Shown here: piece by piece, positions 1 to 10,700 of the stretch
Numbering within the stretch: the first letter of the stretch is position 1
Layout of the letters: each line of letters starts with the position of its first letter
Assembly: GCF_004341205.1 (NCBI RefSeq)
Contig: NZ_SLUL01000009.1
Span: 52,159-116,158 of the forward strand
DNA from: Thermolongibacillus altinsuensis
GTDB lineage: Bacteria > Bacillota > Bacilli > Bacillales > Anoxybacillaceae
Length of the DNA: 64,000 nt
Reading direction: 5' to 3'
Made by a program: the position numbers and the translations under genes
Notes under the pieces: model-generated
Seen by the model: the letters and a program-made list of their open reading frames with translations, nothing else
The model's database searches: none
What the model was told of the DNA's origin: nothing

Positions 1-1
1 C

Positions 2-1039
2 TATACAAAAGAAGAGGTAATCAATTTATTTTTGTCATTAAAAACAAAGCCGTTTGTTATTTTATCCGGCATTTCTGGAACGGGAAAAACCAAAATCGTT
101 CAATGGCTCGCCGAAAGCATTGGAGCGACGGAGAAAAACGGAAGATTCACCTTAATTCCCGTGCGCCCTGATTGGAATGATGGCTCTGATTTGCTTGGAT
201 ATGTCGACATCAAAGGGGAATTTAAGCCAGGACCGCTTACCAAAGTAGTGCTAGAAGCGGAACAAAATGAGGAAGATCCATATTTTGTATTGCTTGATGA
301 AATGAATTTAGCGCGGGTCGAGCATTATTTTAGCGACGTATTAAGCGTAATGGAAAGTCGGCGTTGGGAAAACGGAAAAATCGTTTCTTCTCATCTTCTT
401 TCAAAAGAAATAGCGGGGCAAGACATCTCCCTTCCGCCAAATGTGTATATCATCGGTACGGTCAATATGGACGAAACGACCCATCCTTTCAGCAAAAAGG
501 TGTTAGATCGCGCCAATACCATTGAGTTTAATCGTGTTCAACTCAATTATTTAGACTTTTTAAGAGAATTGAAGAAAGTTGAACCTATTCAATTAAAACA
601 AGAGGCTTTTGCCGCTAAGTATTTACATTTGAAAGATGTTTATCAACTTTATCCGCACATGGTTGAAAAAGCAACGAATGAACTCGTCAAAATCAATGAC
701 TATTTACAACCGTTAGGAGCGCATATTGGTTATCGCGTTCGAGATGAAATTTGTTTCTACCTTGCCTATAACGAAGAAGGGCAATTGATGTCATTTGACA
801 GCGCTTTCGACCATTGTCTACTACAAAAAATTTTGCCGCGCATTTCAGGAAGCGATGCGAGAGTGCAACGAGCGTTAGAGCAATTATTTACTTTTTGCAC
901 CAACATTGAATTAAACGGGGAATATGATGAGCTTCTTGACTTTACGTATGCCAAATATCCAAAAAGCGCTAATAAAATTTTGAACATGTTAAGGAGGTTG
1001 GCGGACGATGGCTTTACATCTTTCTGGACTGGCTCATGA
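2..1039 (+). CDS. McrB-like AAA+ NTPase of a type IV restriction system, 5' partial
   Basis: The reading frame is open to the window edge and the residues before the first possible start (TTG at 32) continue the protein (YTKEEVINLF), so the gene begins upstream. Visible AAA+ motifs are Walker A GISGTGKT, Walker B FVLLDEMNLAR, the sensor region IIGTVNMDETTHPFS and the conserved KVLDRANTIEF. This is the McrB pattern: a nucleotide-driven translocase that works with a nuclease partner on modified DNA. The partner gene overlaps it by 32 bases. The N-terminal DNA-recognition domain lies outside the window, so the substrate cannot be judged. The family call is secure; restriction of modified DNA is inferred from the family. 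Confidence 0.85.
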   Translation, partial: YTKEEVINLFLSLKTKPFVILSGISGTGKTKIVQWLAESIGATEKNGRFTLIPVRPDWNDGSDLLGYVDIKGEFKPGPLTKVVLEAEQNEEDPYFVLLDEMNLARVEHYFSDVLSVMESRRWENGKIVSSHLLSKEIAGQDISLPPNVYIIGTVNMDETTHPFSKKVLDRANTIEFNRVQLNYLDFLRELKKVEPIQLKQEAFAAKYLHLKDVYQLYPHMVEKATNELVKINDYLQPLGAHIGYRVRDEICFYLAYNEEGQLMSFDSAFDHCLLQKILPRISGSDARVQRALEQLFTFCTNIELNGEYDELLDFTYAKYPKSANKILNMLRRLADDGFTSFWTGS

Positions 1040-3503
1040 GGATGTAGAGCTAGTCCGAATCGAAACAAAGGCATTGACGCTCGTGATAAAAGGAAAGCCT
1101 TATCACGAGCAATACCGGAGCCTCCATCAATATAGACAAATGGATATTCATGAGTTCATGGAGTTTTCGGTCAATGGAGAAGACATTGAAGAAGTCAGCG
1201 TATTCGATATCGAGCAACAAAAACTTGTCGAATGCTCCCAGCATCGGCCGATCTTTTTTGAAAATGGTGTCTATCAAGTCATCGTTTCTCCAAAAACAGA
1301 CGGTTTGTTCACGTTTTATCACGAACATCCGCTTTTGCGAAAGGCGATTAATCGCGTTCAAATCGGTTCTCATTATGTGTTAATGGGCAATCTTCAATTT
1401 CGCAATGAAGTCGGTCTGTCGACGTTTGAAATAAGAAACGGGAATCGAACGATTTTAGAAGTGACCCTTGAAATTTTCCCGACCAAACTAAACTATAAAG
1501 AAGATTATCAAAAGCTGCTTCAAGAAGTGAGCGATGAAATTTACAATCTTGCTTTCCATTTTATAAAGAAAACATATCAACGGGCGAAAGCCAAACTCGA
1601 CGGCACTCCGTCACGAAGCGAATTTTTTCGCCTCATGGAAGCGCACTTTCACGATTTTTTACAAGCGATCAATCAAATTGAGCGACAACCGCATCATCAG
1701 CTCGTTACCACGCATGTGAACGTAAGAGGAGATCAGCTCGGTCGCCTTGATCAAAAAGGAAGACAATATTTGCGAAAAAGACCGCAATTATTTTGTGAAG
1801 TGACAAATGGAATTGTCATCCATCATCGTTCTATCATGCCGATAGCGGGATTAAAAATGAAAAAAGAACTGACGTACGATACATTAGAAAATCGTTTTGT
1901 CAAATGGATGATGATACGATTGATTCATAAATTAACAGATTTATTTGAGAAAGTTCAATCCAAAAACAAACGATATGAAGCGGAACCGGATCCCGATTTG
2001 CTTGAAAAGATTGCGAACATGAAAAAGGAATTAGAAAAGAAAACAAAAAACCGATTTTGGCAACCAATCGGAAAGCTCGATCGTTCCGTGATGAGCCTTG
2101 TTTTGCAGATGGCTCCGGGTTATCGCGATGCTTTTCAAATTTATTTGATTGTGACAAGAGGCCTTGCGCTTCAAGGAAAGCTGTACCAAATGTCCGTGAA
2201 AGATGTCGCCACGTTATATGAGTACTGGACGTTTTTGAAATTAGGACAAATATTAGGGAAAAAGTATAAGCTCGTGAGTCAGGACATCATCCAGGTCAAT
2301 CGCACTGGCTTGTTTGTCAACTTAGAAAAAAACCGCTCCGCGACAAGAGTATATGAACATCCGCATACAGGCGAAAAAATTGTTTTAACGTATCAAAAGT
2401 ACGAAGGGAAACTGCCGACGATTCCGCAAATTCCCGATACGATGTTGGCGATTGAAAAGAAGGGAAAAGACTACACGTACAATTATATTTTCGACGCCAA
2501 ATATCGCATTGATTTTGCGGTTGAAGGAAGCAGCTATCATCGAAATTATCAACTTCCAGGGCCGATGGAAGAAGATATTAACACGATGCATCGCTATCGT
2601 GATTCACTCGTTGTCCGCCACAATGGTCCGTACGAAAGAGCGGCATTTGGCGCCTATGTGTTATTCCCGTGGTACGATGAGGATGGTTACGAAGAACATA
2701 AGCTATACAAAAGCATTAATGAGGTCAATATTGGCGGACTGCCATTTTTGCCAAATGCGACACGTTTAGTCGAACAACTCATCGAGCGGCTTATCGAAAA
2801 AAGCCCAGAGGAACTGCAGAAGGAAGGGATTCTTCCAAGAGGAACAATCGAAGAATGGCAGTCTTCTTTAGATGAGAAAGTGATTGTCGGCATGGTGCCG
2901 TACGAACAAAATTATCATGCCCATCTCCAGCACCGCTTTTATCACATTCCTGTGAAGCGATTAAAAAAAGGTTGGCAAGAAGCGAAATACATTGCGCTGT
3001 ATCCAAAAAAAGGAGCGGCGCCGATCAATGGGGTGACTTGCTATGGGAAAATTGTCGATGTGAAATTCGTAAAACGATTCGGGATTCATGAATTACCAAA
3101 AAATAGTTCGGAAGAGTACGTGAAATTTGAAATAGAAAGCTGGCATTTTTTAAAGAACATTGTGAGACCAGTGGGATATGGGATATCGGTCTATACGCTG
3201 ACAACGTTAAACACATTAAAAGAAGCAAAAGAGCTGCCTGAATTATTTATGAAATCCAAAGAGGAAATCACTTTATGGAGAATGCTCAGGAGACTTTCCG
3301 ATCGAATTCGGTTTGATTTGGATGATCGATACTTAGATAAAGCGTCAAAAATCGAAGCATATCGAATCAAAGACATCGTGATTAAATTAGCCGATCATCA
3401 GTTAGTGATTACGAAAGGGGACGAAATCAAAACGTTGCCAATGGATGACTTACTGAAACAGCCATCGATGGTGTTTAAGGAAATTTTGAGGGTGATGGGG
3501 TGA
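1008..3503 (+). CDS. DUF2357 PD-(D/E)XK nuclease, McrC-like partner
   Basis: This 831-residue protein starts at ATG 1008, inside the end of the McrB-like gene, with AAGGAGG ten bases upstream. The N-terminal half resembles the DUF2357 domain found in proteins encoded next to McrB-like ATPases. A PD-(D/E)XK nuclease core is visible near residues 479-497: an acidic residue in IPDTMLAIEKK, then FDAKYRIDF with the D-x-K pair. It is probably the DNA-cleaving subunit driven by the upstream NTPase. The basis for the nuclease call is the motif and the gene pairing. The exact McrBC subtype is not resolved. Confidence 0.8.
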   Translation: MALHLSGLAHEDVELVRIETKALTLVIKGKPYHEQYRSLHQYRQMDIHEFMEFSVNGEDIEEVSVFDIEQQKLVECSQHRPIFFENGVYQVIVSPKTDGLFTFYHEHPLLRKAINRVQIGSHYVLMGNLQFRNEVGLSTFEIRNGNRTILEVTLEIFPTKLNYKEDYQKLLQEVSDEIYNLAFHFIKKTYQRAKAKLDGTPSRSEFFRLMEAHFHDFLQAINQIERQPHHQLVTTHVNVRGDQLGRLDQKGRQYLRKRPQLFCEVTNGIVIHHRSIMPIAGLKMKKELTYDTLENRFVKWMMIRLIHKLTDLFEKVQSKNKRYEAEPDPDLLEKIANMKKELEKKTKNRFWQPIGKLDRSVMSLVLQMAPGYRDAFQIYLIVTRGLALQGKLYQMSVKDVATLYEYWTFLKLGQILGKKYKLVSQDIIQVNRTGLFVNLEKNRSATRVYEHPHTGEKIVLTYQKYEGKLPTIPQIPDTMLAIEKKGKDYTYNYIFDAKYRIDFAVEGSSYHRNYQLPGPMEEDINTMHRYRDSLVVRHNGPYERAAFGAYVLFPWYDEDGYEEHKLYKSINEVNIGGLPFLPNATRLVEQLIERLIEKSPEELQKEGILPRGTIEEWQSSLDEKVIVGMVPYEQNYHAHLQHRFYHIPVKRLKKGWQEAKYIALYPKKGAAPINGVTCYGKIVDVKFVKRFGIHELPKNSSEEYVKFEIESWHFLKNIVRPVGYGISVYTLTTLNTLKEAKELPELFMKSKEEITLWRMLRRLSDRIRFDLDDRYLDKASKIEAYRIKDIVIKLADHQLVITKGDEIKTLPMDDLLKQPSMVFKEILRVMG

Positions 3504-3534
3504 GATGATGAATGCCAGGTGATTCGCAGTATGT

Positions 3535-3540
3535 TATAAT
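3535..3540 (+). promoter_or_regulatory. candidate -10 box
   Basis: TATAAT lies 47 bases before ATG 3588 and just after the nuclease stop codon. No convincing -35 box was seen, so this is a tentative promoter for the small acidic gene. Confidence 0.35.
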
Positions 3541-3587
3541 TCCTGATGGCAGAAACTGTGATGATCAAGATGAGGGGAGAGAACATC

Positions 3588-3833
3588 ATGCGTTTTGACA
3601 TCCGATTAGATGGCTACATCGTCAACTGTGATAAAGATCACGATGAATTTTTAGCAGCATTCACTGAGTGGCTCGAGTCAAACGGTTGGGGATACGCAGG
3701 AATGTCGCTTCCAGTGACGGAGGAAGAAGATATCGAAGCGGAAATTGAAAACATGCTGAAAAATGATCATTATAAAAAATGGGGGACTTTTTCGTTGCCT
3801 GATGATGACGAAGAGGAGGAAGAGAGCGAGTGA
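3588..3833 (+). CDS. small acidic protein of unknown function
   Basis: The 81-residue protein starts at ATG 3588, preceded by GAGGGGAGAG; an upstream in-frame ATG at 3546 has no such site. The beginning (MRFDIRLDGYIVNC) looks like a beta-rich fold. The C-terminus ends in a run of Asp and Glu (DDDEEEEESE), making the protein strongly acidic. It lies between the McrBC-like pair and the HelD/BREX operon, with its own candidate -10 box and a terminator overlapping its stop. I do not recognise a family. The acidity could suit a nucleic-acid mimic or a regulator, but that is speculation. Confidence 0.6.
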   Translation: MRFDIRLDGYIVNCDKDHDEFLAAFTEWLESNGWGYAGMSLPVTEEEDIEAEIENMLKNDHYKKWGTFSLPDDDEEEEESE

Positions 3834-3846
3834 GCTCTCTTTTTTG
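3820..3846 (+). terminator. intrinsic terminator after the small acidic gene
   Basis: The arms AAGAGAGC and GCTCTCTT flank a six-base loop containing the stop codon, followed by a T run. It isolates the McrBC-like block from the HelD/BREX operon. Confidence 0.75.
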
Positions 3847-4061
3847 ATGGAGAAATGCTATAGTAGATAAGATTTTTTGAAGGAAACAATGTACCTTTGT
3901 TAATGGTAGGTATTTTGTTTGTTCGACAAAATTCTACATTTTTCGCGATATTACTTTAGTAAAATGTAATCGTGTGTAATGTGGTTACGGGGAGAGACTG
4001 GAAATATATTGTTATGAGCTTTAAAAAACTTTCAAAGTAATTAAAAACGGTGGGGATATAA

Positions 4062-6524
4062 ATGCAAGAAATTATCCAGAAAGAACAAGAGCGGTTGGAT
4101 TCTACTATATCCATTATTGATGAGTTAGTTGAGGATAAAAAACAAAAGATGAATAAGGTTGCAAATGATATTGTTGAAGCACAGCTTATTGAATATGCGA
4201 AAAAGGAAGTAAAAAAACTTCAAGATATACGACAAAATCCGTATTTCGGTCGCTTGGATTTTGAAGACGAGTTCGGAAAAGAGACAATTTATATTGGTAA
4301 AAAGGGAGTCGAAAAAGATGGTGAGCTTGTTGTCGTTGACTGGCGTACCGAATTAGGAAAACTATACAATGCTTATCAAGGGGTTCAAAAAACGTTCCAA
4401 ATCGGCAAAGAAAATCGTCCTGTTACGATCAATGGAAAACGAGGAATTATAATTAAAGACGGCAAGGTTATTAAAGTTACCGATATTGGACAAACAGGAA
4501 TCGTTGAAAACGAAAATGGCGAAAAAGTAAAATACATGGATGATTATTTGAAAGAAATTCTTACAAACACCGAAGAAGCTTATAAACTACGTGATATTAT
4601 ATCTAGTATTCAAGCCGAACAAGATGAAATTATCCGCCTGCCACTGAAAGATACGATTATCGTCCAAGGTGCGGCTGGGAGCGGAAAATCAACGATTGCA
4701 CTGCATCGCATTTCATATCTTTTATATCAATATCACGAGCAAGTCAAACCGAAAGATATTCTTATTTTAGCGCCGAACGAGATTTTCTTATCTTATATTA
4801 AGGATATCGTACCGGAAATCGAAATTGAGGGGATTGAACAACGAACATTTTACGATTGGGCATCTACTTATTTTACCGATGTTCATGATATTCCTGACTT
4901 ACATGAGCAATATGTACATGTATACGGATCAACGGAAAAAGAAGATTTGATAAAAATTGCCAAATATAAAGGGTCGCTTCGATTTAAAAAGCTTCTAGAT
5001 GACTTTGTTGAGTACATCGGCAATACGATGATCCCGCATGGGGACGTCGTTATTGAAAGCGGGGTTATTCTTTCCAAAGAAGAAATTCATCAATTTTATC
5101 ACGCAAAAGAACATTTGCCTCTCAATGTACGCATGAAAGAAGTAAAAGAGTTTATCTTAAATTGGAGCAATGAACAAATCAACATTCGCAAACAACAAAT
5201 TGAGGATGAATTTGAGGAAGCGTATCGGAAATGGGTTGTAACGCTTCCGGAAGGAGAAGAAAGAAAAGCGGTATATGAGGCATTAGAAAAAGCGAAACAA
5301 TTGCGAATGAAGATCTTTCAAGAGAAAATGCAGCATGAAATCTCGCTTATTGTGAAAAAGATGGAAAATATTCCTGCGTTGTTAATGTATAAATCGGTGT
5401 TCCAGAAAAAAGTATTTGAGAAATTTCATCCGGATATCGATGAAGAATTGCTAAGTCTTTTACTGAAAAACGGAAGACAAATTAAACAGGAACGTTTTAT
5501 GTATGAAGATATTGCCCCGCTCATTTATTTAGATGCGAAAATCAATGGAAAAAAACTGCAGTACGAACACATTGTTATTGATGAAGCGCAAGATTATAGC
5601 CCGTTTCAACTTGCGATTATGAAAGATTATGCGAAATCGATGACGATTTTAGGCGATATTGCACAAGGAATCTTTTCTTTCTATGGACTTAACCGTTGGG
5701 AAGAAATAGAATCGTATGTTTTTAAAGAAAAAGAGTTTAAAAGACTTCACTTGCAGACAAGCTACCGTTCAACAAAACAAATTATGGATTTAGCCAACAG
5801 GGTGTTATTAAATAGCAATTATGATTTTCCGCTTGTCATTCCTGTAAACCGTCCAGGGGACGTTCCTACGATTAAGAAAGTCGAAAGCATCGGTGAGCTT
5901 TATGATGAAATAGTAAATTCGATACGATTATTTGAAGAAAAAGGTTATAAAAAAATTGCGATTTTAACAGCGTCTAAACAAGGAGCCATTGATACGTATG
6001 ACCAGTTAATGAGACGTCAAATTACGCAAATGGAAGTGATTACAGAAGGAAACCAAGCGCTGAAAGAGAAAATCGTTATTATTCCTTCTTATTTAGTCAA
6101 AGGACTTGAGTTTGATGCGGTGATTATCGAAGATGTAAGCGACGAGACATTTAAAGATGAAACGCAACATGCTAAGATGTTGTATATGTCTATTACTCGT
6201 GCTCATCACGACTTACATCTATTTTATCGTGGAAATATATCGCCGCTATTGGAAGAACGAGACCCTAGCGCGCCGCCAAAACCACGTAAATCGTTTGCCG
6301 ATTGGTTAATTACGGATATAAACGATCCATATGTGGAACCACAAGTGGAAGCGGTAAAGCGTGTGAAAAAGGAAGATATGATTCGATTATTTGATGACGA
6401 AGAAGAAGAGTTTGTTGAAGAAGCGTTTGAAGATGACCGCGAACGATATTACGATTTCCATGCTTGGTTAAAAGTTTGGCACCGCTGGGCGGAAATGCGA
6501 AAACAATTAGACGAAAAATCGTAA
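4062..6524 (+). CDS. HelD/UvrD-like superfamily 1 helicase
   Basis: The 820-residue protein carries SF1A helicase motifs: Walker A VQGAAGSGKSTIALHRIS near residue 201, Walker B HIVIDEAQDYSP near 504, the Gln/Arg motif LQTSYRSTKQ, then LVKGLEFDAVII and SITRAHHDL. The coiled-coil N-terminus (EQERLDSTISIIDELVEDKK) and the insertion after Walker A match HelD, which pulls RNA polymerase off DNA. The spacing to brxA is only 13 bases with no terminator, so it is probably co-transcribed with BREX. Whether it acts on RNA polymerase or has become a BREX-associated helicase cannot be told from sequence. Confidence 0.85.
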   Translation: MQEIIQKEQERLDSTISIIDELVEDKKQKMNKVANDIVEAQLIEYAKKEVKKLQDIRQNPYFGRLDFEDEFGKETIYIGKKGVEKDGELVVVDWRTELGKLYNAYQGVQKTFQIGKENRPVTINGKRGIIIKDGKVIKVTDIGQTGIVENENGEKVKYMDDYLKEILTNTEEAYKLRDIISSIQAEQDEIIRLPLKDTIIVQGAAGSGKSTIALHRISYLLYQYHEQVKPKDILILAPNEIFLSYIKDIVPEIEIEGIEQRTFYDWASTYFTDVHDIPDLHEQYVHVYGSTEKEDLIKIAKYKGSLRFKKLLDDFVEYIGNTMIPHGDVVIESGVILSKEEIHQFYHAKEHLPLNVRMKEVKEFILNWSNEQINIRKQQIEDEFEEAYRKWVVTLPEGEERKAVYEALEKAKQLRMKIFQEKMQHEISLIVKKMENIPALLMYKSVFQKKVFEKFHPDIDEELLSLLLKNGRQIKQERFMYEDIAPLIYLDAKINGKKLQYEHIVIDEAQDYSPFQLAIMKDYAKSMTILGDIAQGIFSFYGLNRWEEIESYVFKEKEFKRLHLQTSYRSTKQIMDLANRVLLNSNYDFPLVIPVNRPGDVPTIKKVESIGELYDEIVNSIRLFEEKGYKKIAILTASKQGAIDTYDQLMRRQITQMEVITEGNQALKEKIVIIPSYLVKGLEFDAVIIEDVSDETFKDETQHAKMLYMSITRAHHDLHLFYRGNISPLLEERDPSAPPKPRKSFADWLITDINDPYVEPQVEAVKRVKKEDMIRLFDDEEEEFVEEAFEDDRERYYDFHAWLKVWHRWAEMRKQLDEKS

Positions 6525-6537
6525 AGGTTGGGATGTA

Positions 6538-7137
6538 GTGTTGAAGAAATATTCCGGAGGGTTTACAGCGGAACACCTTTATAGAAATGAAATGAAAACC
6601 ATTGTTCATTTACAACTACAAGGATTATCGAAAGAGGAAATAAAGAAAAAAGTTTTTGAAGGAAATTTACTTCATTGTCGCAGCGAGGCGGCAATAAAAG
6701 ACCTATTTCCTCGCGTTTATCGACGAGCCGAAGTCCTTGATCAGCAGCTAAAGTTTTTTCTAATACATGGAGCACGTTCCGACCAAAACGCGCTCCTACT
6801 ATATGCATTTTTAAAGCGTTTTACGTTTCCTCGTGATTTTGTTTTGGAAGTGATTCATTATAATATGAAAAAGTTTAAGTCAACGGTAACAGAAGGAAAT
6901 ATTCGCACGTTTTTTGAAGAAAAGGAACAGCAATATGAACAAGTGAGAAACTGGACCGATAAAACAAAATATAAACTAAAGCAAGTGATGTTAAAAATAA
7001 TAGTAGATGCCGAATTGCTTGAGAAAAATGGAAACGAATACGAAATCAAACCGATTCCATTAAGCAGAGAGTTGCGTGATTACATCGAACGAAATTCGGC
7101 GTATCGCGATTTACTCATCTTAACATTAAACGAATAA
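6538..7137 (+). CDS. brxA: BrxA, BREX protein of the DUF1819 family
   Basis: The 199-residue protein has the DUF1819 pattern: an early SGGFTAEHLYRNE segment and several helices, ending in IERNSAYRDLLILTL. BrxA is a small DNA-binding protein of BREX phage defence. The start is GTG 6538 or the next codon TTG 6541; both fit the weak upstream purine stretch. The identification is supported by position: brxB, brxC, pglX and pglZ follow in the standard order. Confidence 0.88.
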   Translation: MLKKYSGGFTAEHLYRNEMKTIVHLQLQGLSKEEIKKKVFEGNLLHCRSEAAIKDLFPRVYRRAEVLDQQLKFFLIHGARSDQNALLLYAFLKRFTFPRDFVLEVIHYNMKKFKSTVTEGNIRTFFEEKEQQYEQVRNWTDKTKYKLKQVMLKIIVDAELLEKNGNEYEIKPIPLSRELRDYIERNSAYRDLLILTLNE

Positions 7138-7152
7138 TATAGGAGGTTTGCA

Positions 7153-7692
7153 GTGGAGATTCAAAAAAAATTAGATCGGTTTTTTGAAGAAATTCAAAAA
7201 GATGAATTTTTGCAGATGAGAGGATTAGGAAATGAAGTACCGTATTTCATTTTTGATTACGAACCGGAACATGAGTTAATTGTTCGTCAATCGGTCCGAT
7301 ATTTTACGAATCGGACTCATTTAAACATTAAAGTGCTCAATTTATTGAAAATGGTTATTGAACTATTTGACGATATTGGATTAGAAGGGTTAAAACAATT
7401 TGAGGAAGAACAAGGAACGGAAGCTTTGTTTGACGCTTTGCGCCCAACGATCGAAGAAGAGGAGCTAGTAGACAAAATTGCCGAAGCGGCAGAACAAGCA
7501 CAAATCATTTTTATCACCGGTGTTGGGAGTGTATTTCCATTAGTACGCGCTCATGAATTGCTAAATCAATTACATCCGAAAGTAACCAACGTGCCAATCG
7601 TTATTTTTTATCCGGGAACATATACAGGGCAAGGCTTGAGCCTATTTAATCGTTTCGAATCCAACGGATATTATCGGGCATTTTCTATCTAA
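7153..7692 (+). CDS. brxB: BrxB, BREX protein of the DUF1788 family
   Basis: The 179-residue protein starts at GTG 7153 after TAGGAGG, spaced well for initiation. The DUF1788 pattern is visible: IFDYEPEHELIVRQSVRYF near the start and VPIVIFYPGTYTGQGLSLF near the end. BrxB is a core BREX component, and its biochemical role is not settled. The gene ends at the beginning of the brxC region, which suggests translational coupling. Confidence 0.9.
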   Translation: MEIQKKLDRFFEEIQKDEFLQMRGLGNEVPYFIFDYEPEHELIVRQSVRYFTNRTHLNIKVLNLLKMVIELFDDIGLEGLKQFEEEQGTEALFDALRPTIEEEELVDKIAEAAEQAQIIFITGVGSVFPLVRAHELLNQLHPKVTNVPIVIFYPGTYTGQGLSLFNRFESNGYYRAFSI

Positions 7693-7712
7693 TGGACAGA
7701 GGAGGGTTCGCA

Positions 7713-10700
7713 TTGTTACAAAACACATTTACTATTCAGGAACTTTTTATAAAGCCGATTGACCGTGAAATTAATGGGGTAGTGCAAGCGGGACAATACG
7801 ACGAAAAAGTGGTTCACAGCGAATTAGAAGAATATGTTATGACGAAAGAAATCAGCGAAAATATGAAGTATTTCTTTGAAAACTACACTTATAGTTTTGA
7901 CCATCCGACGACAAAAATAGGGGTATGGATTTCCGGCTTTTTTGGTTCAGGTAAATCTCATTTTCTAAAAATCTTATCTTATTTGCTTAACAACGAAACC
8001 GTATATGGCAAACGAGCGGTTGATTTCTTTGCAGAAAAAACAGATGACCAAAAATTATTAGAAATGATGCAGCGATCCGCTACGTTTGATAGCCATGCGA
8101 TTTTATTTAACGTTGATTCCAAATCAGCGGGCGGCAAAAAAGATAAAGCAACTATTGTAGAAGTATTTTTAAAAGTATTTAACCAATATTTAGGATACTC
8201 TCCAACGCTTTGGATTGCCCATATCGAGCGGCAATTGGCAGACGAAGGAGTATATGAGGAATTCGTAAGACATTTTGAAGAAATAGAAGGGAAACCATGG
8301 AAGGAAGAACGGGCGCGGGTTTTATTAAAACGCAAATCGTTTATTCAGGCGTTAGCTAGATTAGGGTATGACGAAGAAACGTCGGCAGGCTTCTTGGACG
8401 CGGCTAAGAAAACGTTTGAAATCAGTTCTGAAGAATTCGCGAAAATTGTTGCAAAACACGTCAAAGAAAAAGGAGACAACTACCGCCTTACGTTCCTTGT
8501 CGACGAAATCGGTCAGTATATTGGCGATGATCCGAACCTTATGTTAAATCTACAAACCGTTGTCGAAGATTTAGGAAACTATTGCCAAGGAAAAGTGTGG
8601 GTGATTGTTACTTCTCAAGAACAAATCGATGCAGTAACAAAAATTAAAGGCGCTGACAATTTTTCTAAAATTCAAGGCCGTTTCGCAACACGTATTCACT
8701 TGACGAGCTCTAATACGGATGAAGTCATTAAACGCCGTCTATTAGAAAAAAGTCCGGCAGCTGCCGATCATTTGAAAATTGAATTTGAGCAAATCGGACA
8801 AAGTTTAAACAATACGTTAACGTTTGAAAAAGATACGTGCGTGCTTCAAAGCGGATTCAAAAATGAAGAAGAATATGCGGCGATTTATCCGTTCGTCCCA
8901 TATCAAGTCGAATTGTTGCAACGGGTTTTTGATAAAGTACGCCGCCAAGGGGAGGCGGGGGCTCATTTAGCGCACGGAGAACGCTCCTTATTAAACGCCT
9001 TCCAGGAAGTTGCGTTGCAATTAAAAGACCAAGATACAAACCAATTGGCCCGTTTTTCCCAATTTTATGAAACGGTTAAACGATTTTTAAGCACCTCTGT
9101 TTCGGCGACGATCGCATCGGCAGCGAAACGCGAAGGCATCACAGAGTTTGACGTTGAAGTGTTAAAAGTGTTATTTATGATCAAGGGGATCGAGCAGATT
9201 AAAGCAACGGTGGAAAATATTACCACTTTGCTTGTTGACAGTGTAGACTGCATAAAAAATGATTTAGAAAAAGAAGTTCGCCGTTCGTTAAACCGTCTTC
9301 GCCGAAACATGTTAATTGCGGAAAATGCGGATAAAACGTTTGTGTTCTTAAGCGATGACGAACAAGAGATGAATCGCGAGATTGAACACGAACATATTAA
9401 CGAAGCAAATGTCATTGATGAGTTGGGCAAAATATTTTTCGAAGATATCGTGCAAATGAAATCATATCGTTATCAAAAAACACATGACTTTGAATTCAAT
9501 AAAATATTTGATACGTACACTCGCGGTGGGCGAACGAATGAACTAACCCTTCAAGTATACACGGGAGATGTCACGGAAGAACAAGCGCGAGCCGAGGCAA
9601 ACTCAGGCATTTTAGTCATGCATATTCCACAAGAATTTACCGAAAAGTTTTTTGAACCGATGGAATACGCGTTGAAAATCCGATCCTATGCAAATAAAAA
9701 AATTTCAACGAGCTTAACGGAAAGACAACGTAAAATACTGGATGAAAAACGCCAACAAATCACCGAATTTGAAAAGAAAGCAAAAGAAGCGCTAGCCGAA
9801 GCGTCGTTGCATGCGACTTACTATGTTCAAGGACAAGAATACCGTTTTAACGGCAGTTTAGAAAATCAGCTGCAAAGTGCATTTGAAATTCTTGTCCGTA
9901 ATACGTACAGCTACTTAAGCTATATGGAAGAGCCGGTTCCTGTCAAAAACGCGAACGATACGATTTATGAATGGGCAACAAAAGGTCTTCCAGCGAAATT
10001 AGATGGAACGTTTGCCAACCATCTTGCGTATGACACGGTGTTTCGTTTCCTTGAACAAAGCCGCAATCGGCAAATGGTGACGATGAAATTGCTTGTAGAA
10101 AAATTTAAAAGCGCGCCTTACGGCTGGAGCGAAAACGATATTGCCGGATTAGTAGCTGCTTTAATGCATGATGGAAAAATAAAATTAACGTATTTAGGAG
10201 AAAGTTTTGATACGAGTCATCCACAGTTTATTTCTTGGATTACAAAAGCGTCGGAACGCGAAAAAGTAATGATTGAGGCGCAAATCGCCATTCCAAGCCA
10301 CAAACGTAAAATCGTCGTAGAAATGATGCGGGAGTTATTTAACTTCTACGATGTTGGCGAAACGTATGATGAAATTGCAAAGAACATTCGCGTGCAAATG
10401 CAAAAACATTTCTTAGAACCAATAACAGAGATGCTGAAAATAAAAGAATATGAAGATCCGCAATATCCATATCCAGGCGGCATTCAGCTCGCGAAATTAA
10501 AGAATAGCATCGAGGAATTGTTGTCTTATTCCAAGAGCGAGAATCTCGTTGAGGAATTCATTGAGTTGGATGAAGATTTGGAGGAATGGCTTGAGGATAT
10601 ACAAACTTTATCTGCATTTTATACAAAAACGGCCATTCGTTATTTTGATGAAAGTGTCCGTCTATTAAAAGAGCGTGCGGATGATTTAGATATCGCCAAA

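Noticed and set aside
766..1074. 102-residue minus-strand frame over the McrB-like gene
   Set aside because: It is antisense to well-conserved AAA+ coding sequence and has no ribosome-binding site.
4062..6524. HelD-like gene considered as GajB partner of the OLD nuclease
   Set aside because: It is 14.5 kb away with BREX between, is longer than GajB and has HelD features.
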